A stretch of 64,000 nt of DNA, taken from positions 133,080,501-133,144,500 of the forward strand of contig CM075651.1 in the NCBI GenBank assembly GCA_037953625.1, read 5' to 3'. Of this stretch, positions 47,554 to 59,928 are shown one piece after another (the stretch's first letter is position 1; every line of letters begins with the position of its first letter). Position numbers and translations under genes: made by a program. The notes below the pieces were generated by a model that did no database searches, was not told the DNA's origin, and saw only the letters and a program-made list of their open reading frames with translations. The DNA comes from Crotalaria pallida (Eukaryota > Streptophyta > Magnoliopsida > Fabales > Fabaceae).

Positions 47554-50500
47554 TCAAGCATAATCCATACTGTAATCAAGATTGAACAGTATGTCCCGAC
47601 GAGCATCTCCACCTATTCGGATATTCAGAGATTTAGCCAGCGATTGCACTCGGTCATCACTTTCATAGTCCATCTCTCGTATACATCGTCTTCTGACCTT
47701 TCTTAATGTCTCTTTTGTTGGTTCAAATCCAGCAGCTATCTGGCAATGTATTTGAGAAAATATCAATGCATTTCACTGGCAAAATATACTCAAATTAAAA
47801 AGACAATGTTTAAGTTACCATATCATCAATCACTGCTAGAGCAGATTTGACATCCCGGTTAATCAGGTGGGCATCAACAAGCAGCGAATATGACTTTGCA
47901 TTAGGCTTAACATTCAAACTCACTAGGTGCTCAAACACCCTTGAAGCTTCATGTGTCTACCACAAGATAATTAATTAAAGTTATTAGAATGGTATTCATG
48001 GGTTGACTTTGACACACCAGGCACCAGTGTAGCACATGAAAATAATTAAACAGGAAAAGAACATCCAAAACTAAATGTGTTATGCCCTTTCTCCATCAGC
48101 TTCAAACCAGGCTTCGGTGTCATTTCCTATGCAATCAATGCAAATGCCAAAGATGCTAAAAAAATTTCGAATTTTTTCTAGTCTTGCCCCCCAAAGGTCC
48201 CCGACAGAAACAGTTCAAGTGACGAATAGGGGCCCCAATCTGAATGGCAATTAACACATTTATGTCAAATATCAAGTATGCAAAGTGCATTACAAGTAAC
48301 ACTGATTTCAAGTTCGACCATGCTTTCAAAAGAAGGAAATGGAGGAAGGAAACACGAAGGGGATGTGCAAAGAAAAAACACTAAAGAAAAGGTGGGTCGT
48401 TAGGATGAGTCATCACCTTCTTGAGCTTCCCAAAGGCACACATCAGTCCATTGTATGAATGAATATCAGGGGTCAAACCAAAGGCAGATCCAATTGATTC
48501 AAAAGTTTGGTAAGCACGATCAAGGTCGCATACATTTGCACACCCTAAAATGATGCAGTTTAGTGCAGCAACAGATTTATAAGGACGCTCTGCACGGCTC
48601 AAATTCTCCAGTTGAAAATAAACCTAAATACAGCATAACATTAGATAAAGATACAAATGAATATGCCATTATTATGAACCAAATAGATTACATAGCAATT
48701 CAATTTATGCTGCAAGCATGCCAACAGTAGCGTAAAGGTCATATAAATGCAAGGTATGTCAAAGTCACGTGGAATTCTTGTAAAAAGAATTTAAATTTTA
48801 TATTTAGTATGATGCATATATATTATGCAATGAATGAAAATTTGTATAACCTCTTTCCAACAGAGGATGTGCAAATTGTCGATTAAAACTATAAACATCA
48901 TAACAAGATTGAAAAACATACGGTATCTAAAGTCTCAAAACCCTTCTTGGAGCATGCCACAACCAATGGATGTAAAGAAGTAAATGGGCTGAACAAGTCC
49001 TCAGCTTCTTGGCTGGAATCTCCATAAGCAGACTCATATTCATTTAGAGTGCCAAATGCCTTTTGTAGATTCCCCAATGATGCATGGGCATATATCTTTG
49101 CAAGATACGATTCTGGATTAGGAGCTTTTTTTTTACGTAATGAGCGGTCCAAAACAGCCCATGCTGCGCCTAGCAGCTCAGCATTATAAGTTCTACCAGC
49201 AGTCCCTAGAGCTGACACAACTAAACCTTCATCCACAGAAAGCAAAACAGCTGGTCTTGCACGTTCACCCTTTACCATCCACCTAGCCATAAACTCCAGT
49301 CCATAAAAAGCTAACTTGCTATTATCTGCACGAAGTGCTTCTTCAGCTATAAAATGGCACATGCCCCAGGAGGGGCAAAGAGCTTTGTTCTGATCTGTTG
49401 TCTGCAAACACCAATGAGAACATTACATAGAAGAAACAATAAGTTATTAGTAAATCTCCTAAATCAAAATATCTTAGGTATCAACAAGATTAATCACTCA
49501 CCCTGCACCTTTCGATTATTGTGACCAATGTATCAAGCCTGCCATTGTTGACACAACTCTTCACACAGTCCATAAATACCTTCATTGACAACATGTAACC
49601 AGATTTCAAAGTTAAATCTATATATTTGAATGCAGCATCAATCTGGTGTGTCAAAAAGTGCATTCCAATGATCAGGTCATATGATTCATCATCAGGGAGA
49701 GATTCATTTCCACTCTGCAGCATCCTGATAATAACAAAGCAAACCTTGACATATAGAGAAGCAAATGCGCTCAAATGAACATGCATACAAGTGAAACAAA
49801 ACAAATGGTGTGTATTTAGAGAGTAATTCTGGCAATGATTTGCTTCATTGGGGTGCTTATAGGCATTTAAACTTCTAGTTCAATAATAAAAGATGAAACA
49901 AGACATAAGAGCATGAGTCCCATCTGGCGACATGATAACCGAACTTTCATTTAATGTAGAGGCTCTCCCGCTGAGCCAATAGCTTACCAAGGCGATGATC
50001 AGTAGCTGGTCCGAGAGGAGGATCAGCCACACTGGGACTGAGACACAGCCCAGACTCCTACGGGAGGCAGCGGTGGGGAATTTTCCGCAATGGGCAAAAG
50101 CCTGACGGAGCAATGCCGCGTGGAGTAAAATGGTATAAAAGCCCAGTTTGTCCACCCTCCAGTGTGTATATGAACCACTAGTTCAAACACAATGAGATTG
50201 ACACAGTTGCCCCAGTCCCATATCGGAAAGGTACTGGGCAATGAAACTCCCATTTTTTAAACAACCCTTATATTCTTACAACTTTTTCACTTACACCCTC
50301 GTTTACACCTCATTTTTCTTTCTATAACTTTCTTCCTTTCACATCACACTATCAACCACTTCTCTCTCTTCTCTTCCTATCTCTCTGGCCCTACACCTCC
50401 TGAACCTCAAAATGAGGTGTGGGAGTATCATTTTGCTTTTATAAATTAGTGGCTCTCGCCTCTTAACAACCTGGCTTCTAAGAGTGGGTTCCCCTCTACA

Positions 50501-52964
50501 TCAAGATCAACAGAGCAGGCAACAACCATAGATATAATAAAAGGAACAGTTGCAATTTAGGTGTTCCAGGAAAAATGTTTTTAGTTCAAGAAAAATTAAC
50601 AACGCAAAAAGTTAGTTTAGTATATTATGGCTAACACATTAGCCATAATATAATATAACTTTACCAGCCATTTCCTACATACTAATTATCCTATAATCAA
50701 GTGTATAATGAAGTAGAAAGTGTAAAGAATATTAATAACACAAATAGCAGCTGGGAAAAGAAAATTTGAAATGATAACACATATCAGTAAACGCTTGAGA
50801 TTCTTCCCATCATTGAAAAAAAAAGTCAGCTTTGTGACACTAAGTAAGCTTTGCATGCATAACTGCAATGTATTAAAACATTTTCCCTTGCATTTATTAA
50901 GGAATCTTTTCTAGGCTAATAAAATTACGGATCTTAAAAAGAATGGGCCAATGCACAAGACTACCACCATTGTTGGGGTTTGGGTTGGCGTAGACACATG
51001 GAGCCTTACCCCAATTAGCAGAGAGGCTGTTTCCATGAAAGTTCACGACTGGAAGAAAATATCTTCAGGTCCTTATTTTTTCAAAATTTGCATCTAGAGA
51101 AACTGTTATTTGTTATTTTTTGGTCAGGAAGGATCTATTTTTCATATACTGACAATGTTGTAGATAAAGAACTCCTACCAAAAAGGTAACACTACTAAAT
51201 ATAGCTCAGCTAAGGTAATACTAATAGCAACAGCAGAAGAAAACTATATTTTCAATTATTTCACATCACTAAAAACATCAGCTCCATATTTGAGAAGTAA
51301 GCTTGAGCCCATGTCATTTGCTGATTTTGACATAAGAGATTTACAGCTAATAATTTCAGACAATTTTCAGTAGTCTCCGTCTCCTTGGCAGGCTGATTGT
51401 TAAGCCCTCAATCTGAGCTATCAGACTGAATAAGAATAACTCCCTCTAAGAAAATAATATGAACGAGTTTTATATGGCTAGCAACATATCTACAGGTTGT
51501 TATTTGGAAAAAGTCAGGTTCTCGAAATTTTCAGTCAATGTAGTGCCGATCACATAGGTTCTATTTATCTTCTCCCAACAATGATCAGGTTGAATAATTC
51601 CAAGCCAAAAGCTACAACATATCCTCATAAGGTGATCACATTCACACAGGTTTACAGCAGCTAAAAAACACGTGACTTGTGAAAATACAACAAAAAAAGG
51701 AAGTTAGCTCACATAATCCAACACTTTTAACAACACAACCTAGATCACAGAAACACCGGAATGGATCTTCTCATGTGATTTTTCTTGTCATGTAATCATC
51801 CAAAGGAGTGAAATTGACCCAAAGGTTAGAAACAAAATTACACAAATCTTAACTAAACCCACTAATAAAATCTCATTGTGGCTATGCGATCTCGTCTCTC
51901 TTCCAAGTGCAAAAAAAAAAAAAAAAGACGAGATGATCCACACAGTAACTCTTCTTAACAACCTATCCTAAAACTCAAAAGACCATTATAAGCTAAATGC
52001 TACTGATTAAATCAACCATAGTATAAAAAATCACCGTCTTCAACTTATATAAACATTTAAACAAAAAAAAAAAAAAAAAAAAAACCCTACAATCAGCTAA
52101 GTTGGTTAAGCTGCAGGACCTAAAGTTTGAGGCAAGGGTTCTAACTTCAAATCTCTAAAGTGCATTCTGACCCTTTCGCATTCCCTGCAAAGCCCCGACG
52201 AGCCTTCCCTTGGACCAAATAAAACTTTTTCTCAAACATTTCTAATCACTAATCAATAATAAATCCAATATGCTCATCAATTCATAATTACCACAATAAC
52301 AGAACAAATCATAAATTCGAACAAAACCTAACCGTTCGACCAATTTCTCGGCAGCGAAAGTCTCGTTAGCCTGGTACATAGCCTTAAGCACCAAATTAAA
52401 GGACGCGGTATTAGGGCTAATCCCGAACTCATCCATCTGCGCGACGAGATCAAGCAAGTCCGCGGCGGAAGCCCCGATCATCAAATTAGCCCTCAGGTAA
52501 TGGTTATAGAGATCGACATCCGGCTTATTCGGCTTCCCATTCTTATCGAGAGACTTCACCCATGCCTCGAAGAGTCCCTTGACGTCATGCCAGCGCTGCG
52601 ACGCGGTCCAATCGGCGAAGAGGTTGAGGAGCGTCTGGGAGTCGAAGGTGGAGTCGGAGAGAGGGTTGGTGGCGGAGGAGGGAGGGCGGAAGGAAGGGTT
52701 GTTGAAGAAGCCGGCGGGGATGACGGAGGAGTGGGAGAAGGGGATAGGGCTGCGCCAATTCTCGTTGTAGAGTGGGCTTCCGGAGGCTGGGTTGGGAGGG
52801 AGGGAGGTGGTGGTTTGGGATTCGGGGGGTGGGGTGGGGTCCACTACGAGCTGAGGCTCTTGAGAGAGGGAGGAGGTGGTGGTGATGGATTTGATGGTGG
52901 AGTGGGGTTTGTTGTGGCGGAGGAGGTGGCGCGTGCGAGAGAGGATTGATAGCTGCGACGCCAT
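47554..52964 (-). CDS. Mitochondrial-type pentatricopeptide repeat protein (At1g26460-like), six coding exons
   Basis: PPR proteins bind organelle RNA through tandem 35-residue helical repeats. Exons: 52964-52333, 49724-49502, 49401-48922, 48623-48417, 47956-47819, 47739-47554; 621 residues, all frames and GT-AG borders agree. The N-terminus (MASQLSILSRTRHLLRHNKP) is basic and Ser/Thr-rich, a presequence; a Pro-rich linker follows. PPR-type helices include DVDLYNHYLRANLMIG, SPNTASFNLVLKAMYQ, TPDIHSYNGLMCAFG and KPNAKSYSLLVDAHLIN. The overall sequence recalls Arabidopsis At1g26460 (from memory). Repeats are degenerate in the middle third. Intron 1 is 2.6 kb and holds the 16S rRNA fragment described separately; other introns are short. 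A 3' UTR intron is likely. Confidence 0.93.
49972..50127 (+). other. Nuclear plastid DNA: fragment of chloroplast 16S rRNA in PPR intron 1
   Basis: From AATAGCTTACCAAGGCGATG through GACTCCTACGGGAGGCAGC and AATGCCGCGTGGAG this is the conserved part of plastid/bacterial 16S rRNA, with a few changes (for example GAGGAGGATC and GGCAGCGGTGG). About 150 bp, so not a functional rRNA. The ends are abrupt and the flanks are unrelated nuclear sequence. Confidence 0.92.
52070..52225. repeat. Possible tRNA-related retroposon fragment in PPR intron 1
   Basis: After a 22-base A run, GCTAAGTTGGTTAAGCTGC resembles a box A and GGGTTCTAACTTC a box B. The A run is on the wrong side for a complete SINE and no good duplication is seen. 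Confidence 0.35.
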
Positions 52965-53222
52965 TTGCGACGGCGACGGCGGCGGTGGAAATGGAAGAGA
53001 GAGTGAGTGAGAGTGTTTGTTGGTTTGTGAGTTAGTGAGGGTGACGCGTTTTGGTAGGATTGGGGCTTTGTTAGGGTTTGTGATACGGATTCGGAGTTTC
53101 GGATCTGCTGTTTATGGATAGAGGAACCGATGATGGGTTAAATGCTACTCCAAATAGCTTCCACTTATTTTATTTTAGGATTTTCTTGACCTTCTCCCTT
53201 ATTAATGTTGAGGTTAACATAT
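52965..53222. other. 5' UTR/promoter region of the PPR gene
   Basis: G/A-rich leader upstream (minus strand) of the PPR start; no TATA box recognised. Confidence 0.4.
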
Positions 53223-53519
53223 TACTCCCTCTGGTTTTATATATAGTGCACATTCTAGAAAAAAATTTTGGTCTTATATATAGGGTATTTATATTTACTA
53301 TGCATCATTAATTGTTTTTTCTTTTTTTTGCCCTTATTAAATGTTTTGACTAATTATGTTTTTTTGTTATTCATTAATGAATGTGAATTTTCCAAGTAAA
53401 GAGGAGGGGGTAAAATTGTAATGTTACAATATATTCTCATAGAATTCACAAAACTAACCACTTTCCCTGATATGTGTAATTCGGTTAAGTATACCCTATA
53501 ATAAGGACCGAAGGGAGTA
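53223..53519. mobile_element. Stowaway-like MITE, copy 1
   Basis: Ends CTCCCTCTGGTTTTATATAT and, reversed, CTCCCTTCGGTCCTTATTAT, with TA on both sides (53223-53224 and 53518-53519). The body matches 61730-62027 along its length, including CATTCTAGAA near the left and TTACAATATATTCTCA near the right. No coding capacity. Confidence 0.85.
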
Positions 53520-55724
53520 TAAATGATATTTTTTATTGTGAAAATAAAAATTTAATGATTAAGAGTTGGAAAACTTAGGTTTCCAAAAATATTTTACTAC
53601 TTTATTTTATCGGGTTTTCTAACCTATGCATGGGTTAATAAAACATAAAAAAAGTAAACTTTTGTTCAAGAAGTAAATGATTAGATTTTAGTTAATTAAT
53701 TGTATCTTTTCTCAAGAAAGACTTACTTTTTCAAGCTTGATTATCCTATGCACCACATGCATATGATAGAAAGACCCTTTATTGAGTAATTAGTCGGATT
53801 GGTCCCTGACTTTGAAGTCATCGGTAGCAATTTAGTCTCTGAAATTGGAGGACGTCAAGCACGTTTAGTCCCTAGCGTTTATTGTCGTTAATGTGTTGTT
53901 TCAAAATAATAACGGTGGGCAAAACGACATCGTTATGGCCACCATGTCAACTGTTATATTTCAGATCCAATGGGTATAAATTAATCATTCAAATCCAACG
54001 GCTGAAACATCATGTTCAACCTTTTGAAATACATAAACCCTAAATTTCCAAATAAAAACATCAAACCATGAAGTCTCTTCCAAAAATTACAACCCCAAGC
54101 CCCAATCACAATATATGAAAACATTTTTTACTTATTTCAATCTCTAATTCCCAAATTAAAAAAAATTCCTAATTCCCAAATCAACCTCAATTGCATATGG
54201 AGTTGTGGTTGTGGAGAACAAGGATAACAGAAAGTGATTTTTAGAGTTGCTGCACCTTGATTTGGGTTACTACAAGGATAATAGGTAGAACTTTATATTA
54301 AATATGCAAAAGGTAATAAGATGTTTTATATCGTAAGGATGTAATTGGGATACAAGAAGGAAAATCTTAGAGTTTGCTTCATAAAGCAGTCATTCACTCG
54401 AGAGAATGAAGGAAGTGAATATTTATATTTTACTGTATTCTGTCTAGATGTAGCCCAAGATAACTGTTTCTGGAAAAAGTTTATTCTCAAATTTTACTGA
54501 AAGTTTTATTTCTTTTATGTTGCAACTCTTTTACAAGAAATTAATTTTAAAACCAGTTTATATAAATTGGGGTGTTACACAAATGTATAAACCAACCCTA
54601 AGACTAGCTGCATTAATCATCCTCAAGATATGTTGGTCCTGAATTTGACACAGAGTATTTGAGAAAATCAGTTTATATTACAAGGAATGGTAGGAATAAG
54701 TTTGGAAACTAATATAAAACTCTAAGGAAAGGGGTATTATGGTCATTTTGACTTTAAAATGGGATTTGGGGGTCTAAAGAGTAAGATTTGGGAACTAAAT
54801 TTCGATATATTAACCTTTCATATTTCTTTAAATATTTCAATGTGGGACTTTGATAAATTGTGAATCCCAACATTATCTCATCCTCCCTTCCTCTCCTTGC
54901 ACTCTCACTCAAACTTTCATTCTAAATCTTCTATTGAATCCTTCACTTCTTCCTCTGGCATCACATTTCATCTGCGTAATTTACCTTTCTAAACTTCTTA
55001 AAATTTTCCTACCTAATGTGAGAAAGGCTTTGAGGATGACATCAGAAATAAATTCAAACAGTACCACTTTGTAATATTTTAATTTTAAGTTGGATATATA
55101 TATTGGATATGTCTAACAATACTTTGAATATGGACCATTCCAAAACTATGTCATGCATATTTCGTCTCAAAATTTTGGTATTTTCTCTTTTTTCTTTTTC
55201 TGCATTCACGTCATGATGTTAAATTTAACTCACATAATTAATATCTCGTCCTTATACTCATCCGAAGATACTTTATCCCATGTCAGTATCAATATTATTT
55301 GTTTTTGTATTTTTTTTATGTATATTTATCTATTAATTTTGAATTTATATCATATTCATACCCTGATTTTTTAGAATATGATGTTTCCCGTACTTGTATC
55401 CGTATGTCATATTAATACTATATCTAACTAGCATTGTTTGATCATACGTTCGTATCCCGTCCTTATATCTCATATTATTAATTTTGAATTTATTGCTCAA
55501 ATGATATTATATGGTAAAAAAATGGGATTTGATTTTTGACCCCCATTGTTGAATTTTTGGGCCGCATTTTATAATTTTAGGGACAAAAATAACCTTATCA
55601 TTATATTAATTTCCGTCTTTGGGGTCACGGAAATTTTTTCCATAAAGAGAGAGATGAAAACAAAAAAATTGATTTCTGTGATGCAAGAGACGGAAAAAAT
55701 CCCCACCATGTACATTAAAAAATA
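53520..55724. other. Spacer; partial 'tagtccct'-type repeat at about 53785-53990
   Basis: A stretch with 'ggtccctgac', 'tagtctctga' and 'tagtccctag' looks like one half of a Mutator-like element, but I found no matching right end. The remainder is AT-rich with no gene seen. Confidence 0.4.
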
Positions 55725-55734
55725 ATTAATTAAT

Positions 55735-56264
55735 GGCTTATTTATGCCTTTAGTCCCTGAAAGTTTGGAGTGTTTTGATTTTGGTCCCTGGAAATTTTTT
55801 TGACCATGACTCATCCTTAATTGTTTTGAAAATTTGGTTTTAGTCTCTGTCATTGGGAAAAATCCGTTAACTACTAACATGACTAACTTAAACGTCACAT
55901 TAACATACACGTGCGTAAGTATGGAATGTCATCGGTAGGATGTACAAATGACGTGGATGATTTGGACACGTAGGAGCAAAACGATCAAAGCCTAATCCAC
56001 AAACAGATTTTGGTTGGGCTTTGGCACTTTTGCTCCTGCTAGTCCGGATCATCCACGTCATCCTACCGGGACATGTAACATTTGTAGACGTGTATGCCGA
56101 TGTGGCGTTCCGTTAATCACATAAGAAATTAACGAATTTTTCCTTATGACAGTGACTAAAACCAAATTTTCAAAACAATTAACATGTGTCAATGTCAAAA
56201 AAAAACTTTCAGAGACCAAAATCAAAATACTCCCAATTTTGAGGAACTTAAACCATAAATAAAC
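55735..56264. mobile_element. Mutator-like inverted-repeat element, family member 1
   Basis: Ends GGCTTATTTATGCCTTTAGT and, reversed, GTTTATTTATGGTTTAAGTT; arms of about 200 bp carrying ATCCACGTCAT and AATCCGTTAA. ATTAATTAAT flanks both ends (55725-55734 and 56265-56274); the flank is simple, so this duplication is slightly less certain. Confidence 0.75.
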
Positions 56265-56274
56265 ATTAATTAAT

Positions 56275-56859
56275 TCATTGCTCAAATGATATTCTTGGCT
56301 AAAAAAAATTGATATGATCCATTTGATGAACCTCCCTCTAACCAAGGCCCATGGGGCAGTGGTCCATTTCCCATTCACGGAGCCAACCTAAAGGTGTAGG
56401 TTTAGTTACCCACATGAGTTTATGACCGTTTGTAACATATGGACAAAATAATCAGACGATGCTCACAGATACATGACACATTTGTTTGTTAAACTATACG
56501 TTACATTATATTCCAACTATATAATATAAGTATATAATAAAAGCTTCGGCTTTAATACAATCCCCCATAACACTATCACCTGTTTAGCATACACATAAAG
56601 TTACTATAAGCTATTTATCTATTAATTTAATTCTTTATAGTACAAACTACAAAGTCCAGAACACATAAAGAGGGCTTGAAAAGTGTAACCACAAGCACCC
56701 ACCACCTCACTCCCCTTCCCTTGTCCAGAAAAATCTTCATTCTCCATAGTGCTGCCTTTTTTCTCTCCATCTCTCTTTCTGTCTCTCAAATTCATCCAAA
56801 TCCAATCAAATAAATTTCTCTTATACTAACTGAATAGTGAATACCTATCACCACTAATT
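56275..56859 (+). other. Upstream region of the PDCB-like gene
   Basis: The 200 bp before the ATG are C/T-rich, like a 5' leader. A TATATAATATAAGTATATAA stretch at 56519-56538 could be part of the promoter. No other gene seen. Confidence 0.4.
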
Positions 56860-58392
56860 ATGGCTCTTTTGGTGTACTTTGTGCTTTTTATGTCCCTCAC
56901 TGGCTATTCAAGTAAGTACTTGGATTTAGTTTTAGTTTGCTTTTGAGTTCCAACATCTTTGTTAAAAGTAGAGGCTTTTTTAATCAATCATTTCAACTCA
57001 TCCTTCTATATTTTTCTCTTAGATTTGTTCTTTGGTTTTTTTCATAAGGAAAAAAAATAAGATTTTGTGTGAACTAACTAACTAACTTATTATTATTTTT
57101 TTAAATGTTACTTTAATAGGTGCTAATTACTGTCTATGCAAAGATGGTGTTGGTGATCAATATCTTCAGAAAGCAATAGATTATGCTTGTGGTAATGGAG
57201 CTGATTGTACACCTATTCTCCAAAATGGAGCTTGTTACAATCCCAACACTGTGAAGGATCATTGCAACTATGCTGTTAATAGCTATTTCCAGAGAAAGGG
57301 TCAAGGTCCAGGAACCTGTGATTTTAACGGAGCTGCATCCCCTAGTGTAACTGGACCACCTAGTAAGTAGTATCACGTACCTCCCAACCCACCTTCAAAT
57401 CTTGGTACATCTTTTCTTTAAGTTCTCACTTTTACTTATGTTTCTCTTTCTGATCTACAGCTTCAGTATCTACTTGTGTTTTCCCCTCAAGTCCTAGGTA
57501 TGATTCTTCTTATTGATTATGGATCTAGCTGTTTTGTTTTATTTATTTTTCCAGTGAAAATGGGTTAACTATATGAATTTTTTTTCCCTATTATTGAAGC
57601 CTTAGCTTTTTCTCTATTATTGAAGCCTAATTTAGATTTAGCTTTGATATTAGGACTTGCAAATTAAAGGTACCCTTTAAACTTGTTTAATTAGTGAACA
57701 TACCTTATTTCTATTTTTTGTGTTTTTTATTATTTGGTACAGCATATTGTCGGTTTACATTAGCCAAAAAGCCATTTATTTAGGGTTCATGAATCTACCG
57801 CCTTTGAATGAGAGTTACATTCTAGCTATATAGCATGATTGCTCTCCTTTGAAATATTAGCTGTCAAGATTTGGATGTATGTTTCACAATTATTATTTTT
57901 TGTCCATACCATTCCATTAACTAGATGTTTTATCCTAGATCTATGACATAGTATACAATATTCAATAAAATGTTTTAATTTCTATGTTTAATTTGGTACT
58001 ATTATATTATGATTAATTAGTCTATGTTAAAATCATATGGTGATTTGATTTAATTTGATTTGCCTTGTACTTGCAGCAATGCTGGAACAGGCACAACCAC
58101 AACCCCAACAACCACTACACCAGGCACATCACCTTCCACTCTAACACCACCAACCGGTACCACACCTATTGGTACATCTCCAGGCACAACCACAACAGGT
58201 TCAGGCACAGGCATGGGAACTGGCACAACCACGGGTAGTCCTAATGTGTTTGGAATAAGTCCAGCATCTTCAACTGGTACCGGTGGCTTCACTGACCCTA
58301 ATGATGGAGTTGTAGTACATGTGATAGGCACTAATGTGTTACTATTATCCCTTGTTCTTACCTTTTGGTTAGTGGGATTATTAAGGGTCTAA
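56860..58392 (+). CDS. Plasmodesmata callose-binding (PDCB)-like X8-domain protein, GPI-anchored
   Basis: PDCB proteins bind callose at plasmodesmal necks and limit cell-to-cell movement. Exons: 56860-56911, 57120-57362, 57461-57497, 58077-58392; 215 residues. A signal peptide (MALLVYFVLFMSLTGYSS) precedes an X8 domain with its six cysteines: YCLCKDG, DYACGNGADC, GACYNP, HCNYAVNSYFQRK, GTCDFNG. The third exon of 37 bases, carrying STCVFPSS, is typical of this family. A long Thr/Gly/Pro/Ser-rich linker (GTGTTTTPTTTTPGTSPST and similar) follows. The end is a hydrophobic GPI-attachment tail (LLLSLVLTFWLVGLLRV). A SINE lies downstream of it. Which PDCB member this is cannot be told from one sequence. 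Confidence 0.92.
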
Positions 58393-58762
58393 GTAATAAT
58401 AATGAATGGTACGTTACATTTGCTAGACAAACACCATGTGGAGGAGGGTTTGTTTGTTTGATGTGTGGATGAGATTTTGCCACTACAAGAAGGGTGTTCA
58501 AGTAATTTCATTCATCATAGAGAATCATCCAGAAGCAAACCCCACTTGGTCCTTCTTCTGTTCTTGTTCTTGTTTTTGTTTTTGCTAGTTGCTCCTATTA
58601 TGTAAAAGATGAACTAAAAAGCTAGGGAATTTGGTTCCTTCTTTAGTGGTGAATATATTTTGATATGACCAGAGACTACTAATGGGAGTTGTATATTAAT
58701 TTGATATGACCAGTATGAGAGGCACTATTTTTTTTATTTAATTTAATTCTGCCTTGCAAGCT
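58393..58762 (+). other. PDCB-like 3' UTR and spacer
   Basis: GT-rich sequence with TTCTTGTTCTTGTTTTTG repeats near 58560 fits a 3' UTR. Its right end abuts the duplication of the next SINE. Confidence 0.45.
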
Positions 58763-58773
58763 AGTAGATACAT

Positions 58774-58882
58774 TTTTTTTTTATTTATTACAAAAGAGAT
58801 ACTGGGACTAGAACCCAGGACTTGGAGACCTAAGCTACCTAGGTGTTTCTGCAGCTACCAACTGAGTTGACTTTCGCCGGAC
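58774..58882 (-). mobile_element. SINE-like insertion (short family, copy 1)
   Basis: A T run at its left, a box-B-like GGTTCTAGTCCC on the minus strand, and the 11-bp duplication AGTAGATACAT (58763-58773 and 58883-58893). It closely resembles 60843-60949. Confidence 0.85.
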
Positions 58883-59194
58883 AGTAGATACATCTCATGC
58901 AATATGCTTTTTATCCATGATGACCCTTTACCTTTTTGTTGAGCTATGTCCTGCAAGATTTGCAATCCGATATCATTTTCAGCTATCCAAACGTTACGTA
59001 TTAGTAATGTTTAGTTCAAATCCTTGATTCGTCTTTTTTTTTCATCCACAAAAAATCAAATTCGAGAGTTTTTTTAAGCGAAATCGAGTTGATTAGCGAT
59101 TACCATTCATCCCAACCCATATTGGTAAAAACTAAAGATCGATTATTCTTTAGAAGAATGAGACCTCTCCACATGACATGATTGTCACCTACTC

Positions 59195-59374
59195 TTTTTT
59201 TTTTTTGGATGAACCAGGGTATCCACCCACACAACTGGGTGACTAATCTCTCGCACCACGGTCGGGCCCTTTCGGGGGCGATGCTCCCAGTAAGGCTTGC
59301 TCCATTCACATGCGCCTCGGGTACGACTCGAACCCGCGACCACATGCTTAAGGGACACAAGCCCCTTCCACTTG
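59195..59374 (-). mobile_element. SINE with 12-bp target duplication
   Basis: A T run at its left, reversed box B GGTTCGAGTCGTACCC, and exact duplication TGTCACCTACTC (59183-59194 and 59375-59386). Confidence 0.88.
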
Positions 59375-59411
59375 TGTCACCTACTCATTTTAGCAACAAT
59401 GAATATAATTA

Positions 59412-59919
59412 GGCTTATTTATGGTTTTAGTCCCTAAAAGTTCAATGTGTTTTCGTTTTAGTTCCTAGAAATTATTTTGACCGGGACTAGTCCTTAAATT
59501 TTCAAATGTTTTGGTCCCTTCCATTAGCTAAAATCCGTTATTTGTTTGTGTGGATAGCAGAATATCACATCACCAGTCCATGTGGTCTAGGTGACACCAA
59601 ATAGGTGATATGACGTAGATGATACAGTTCCACGGACGCAAAATGGTCTGATAAGCAAAATGGTCATGTACGCAAAATTTTGAGTTCGTGGACGTAAATC
59701 ATTCATATCACATCACCTATTTGGCGTTACCTCACACCACGCGGCTGCCTGCTGATGTGGATTTTCATTAACCATGTCAGCAAATAATAGATTTTTACTA
59801 ATGGAAGAGACTAAAATCAAAATGTTTATAAATTTAAGGACTAGTTCAGGTCAAAATAACTTCTAGGAACTAAAATCAAAACACGCTGAACTTTGAGGGA
59901 CTAAAACCATAAATAAGCC
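59412..59919. mobile_element. Mutator-like inverted-repeat element, family member 2
   Basis: Ends GGCTTATTTATGGTTTTAGT and its reverse at the right end are nearly perfect, with an exact 9-bp duplication ATATAATTA (59403-59411 and 59920-59928). The 508-bp body shares end sequences and ATCCGTTA motifs with 55735-56264. Confidence 0.88.
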
Positions 59920-59928
59920 ATATAATTA

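Noticed and set aside
49940..49975. tRNA gene near GCTCTCCCGCTGAGCC
   Set aside because: Only a D-arm-like piece is seen (antisense); no anticodon arm or T arm follows in proper spacing.
49880..50253. Minus-strand ORFs across the 16S fragment
   Set aside because: They are antisense translations of rRNA-derived DNA, not proteins.
52500..52949. 149-residue plus-strand ORF
   Set aside because: Gly/Glu/Val-rich antisense shadow of the first PPR exon.
53785..53990. Full Mutator-like element
   Set aside because: Only left-arm-type phrases are visible; no right end or target duplication found.
58050..58331. 93-residue minus-strand ORF in the PDCB gene
   Set aside because: Val/Pro-rich antisense of the Thr/Gly-rich linker; the sense exons have clear X8 and GPI features.
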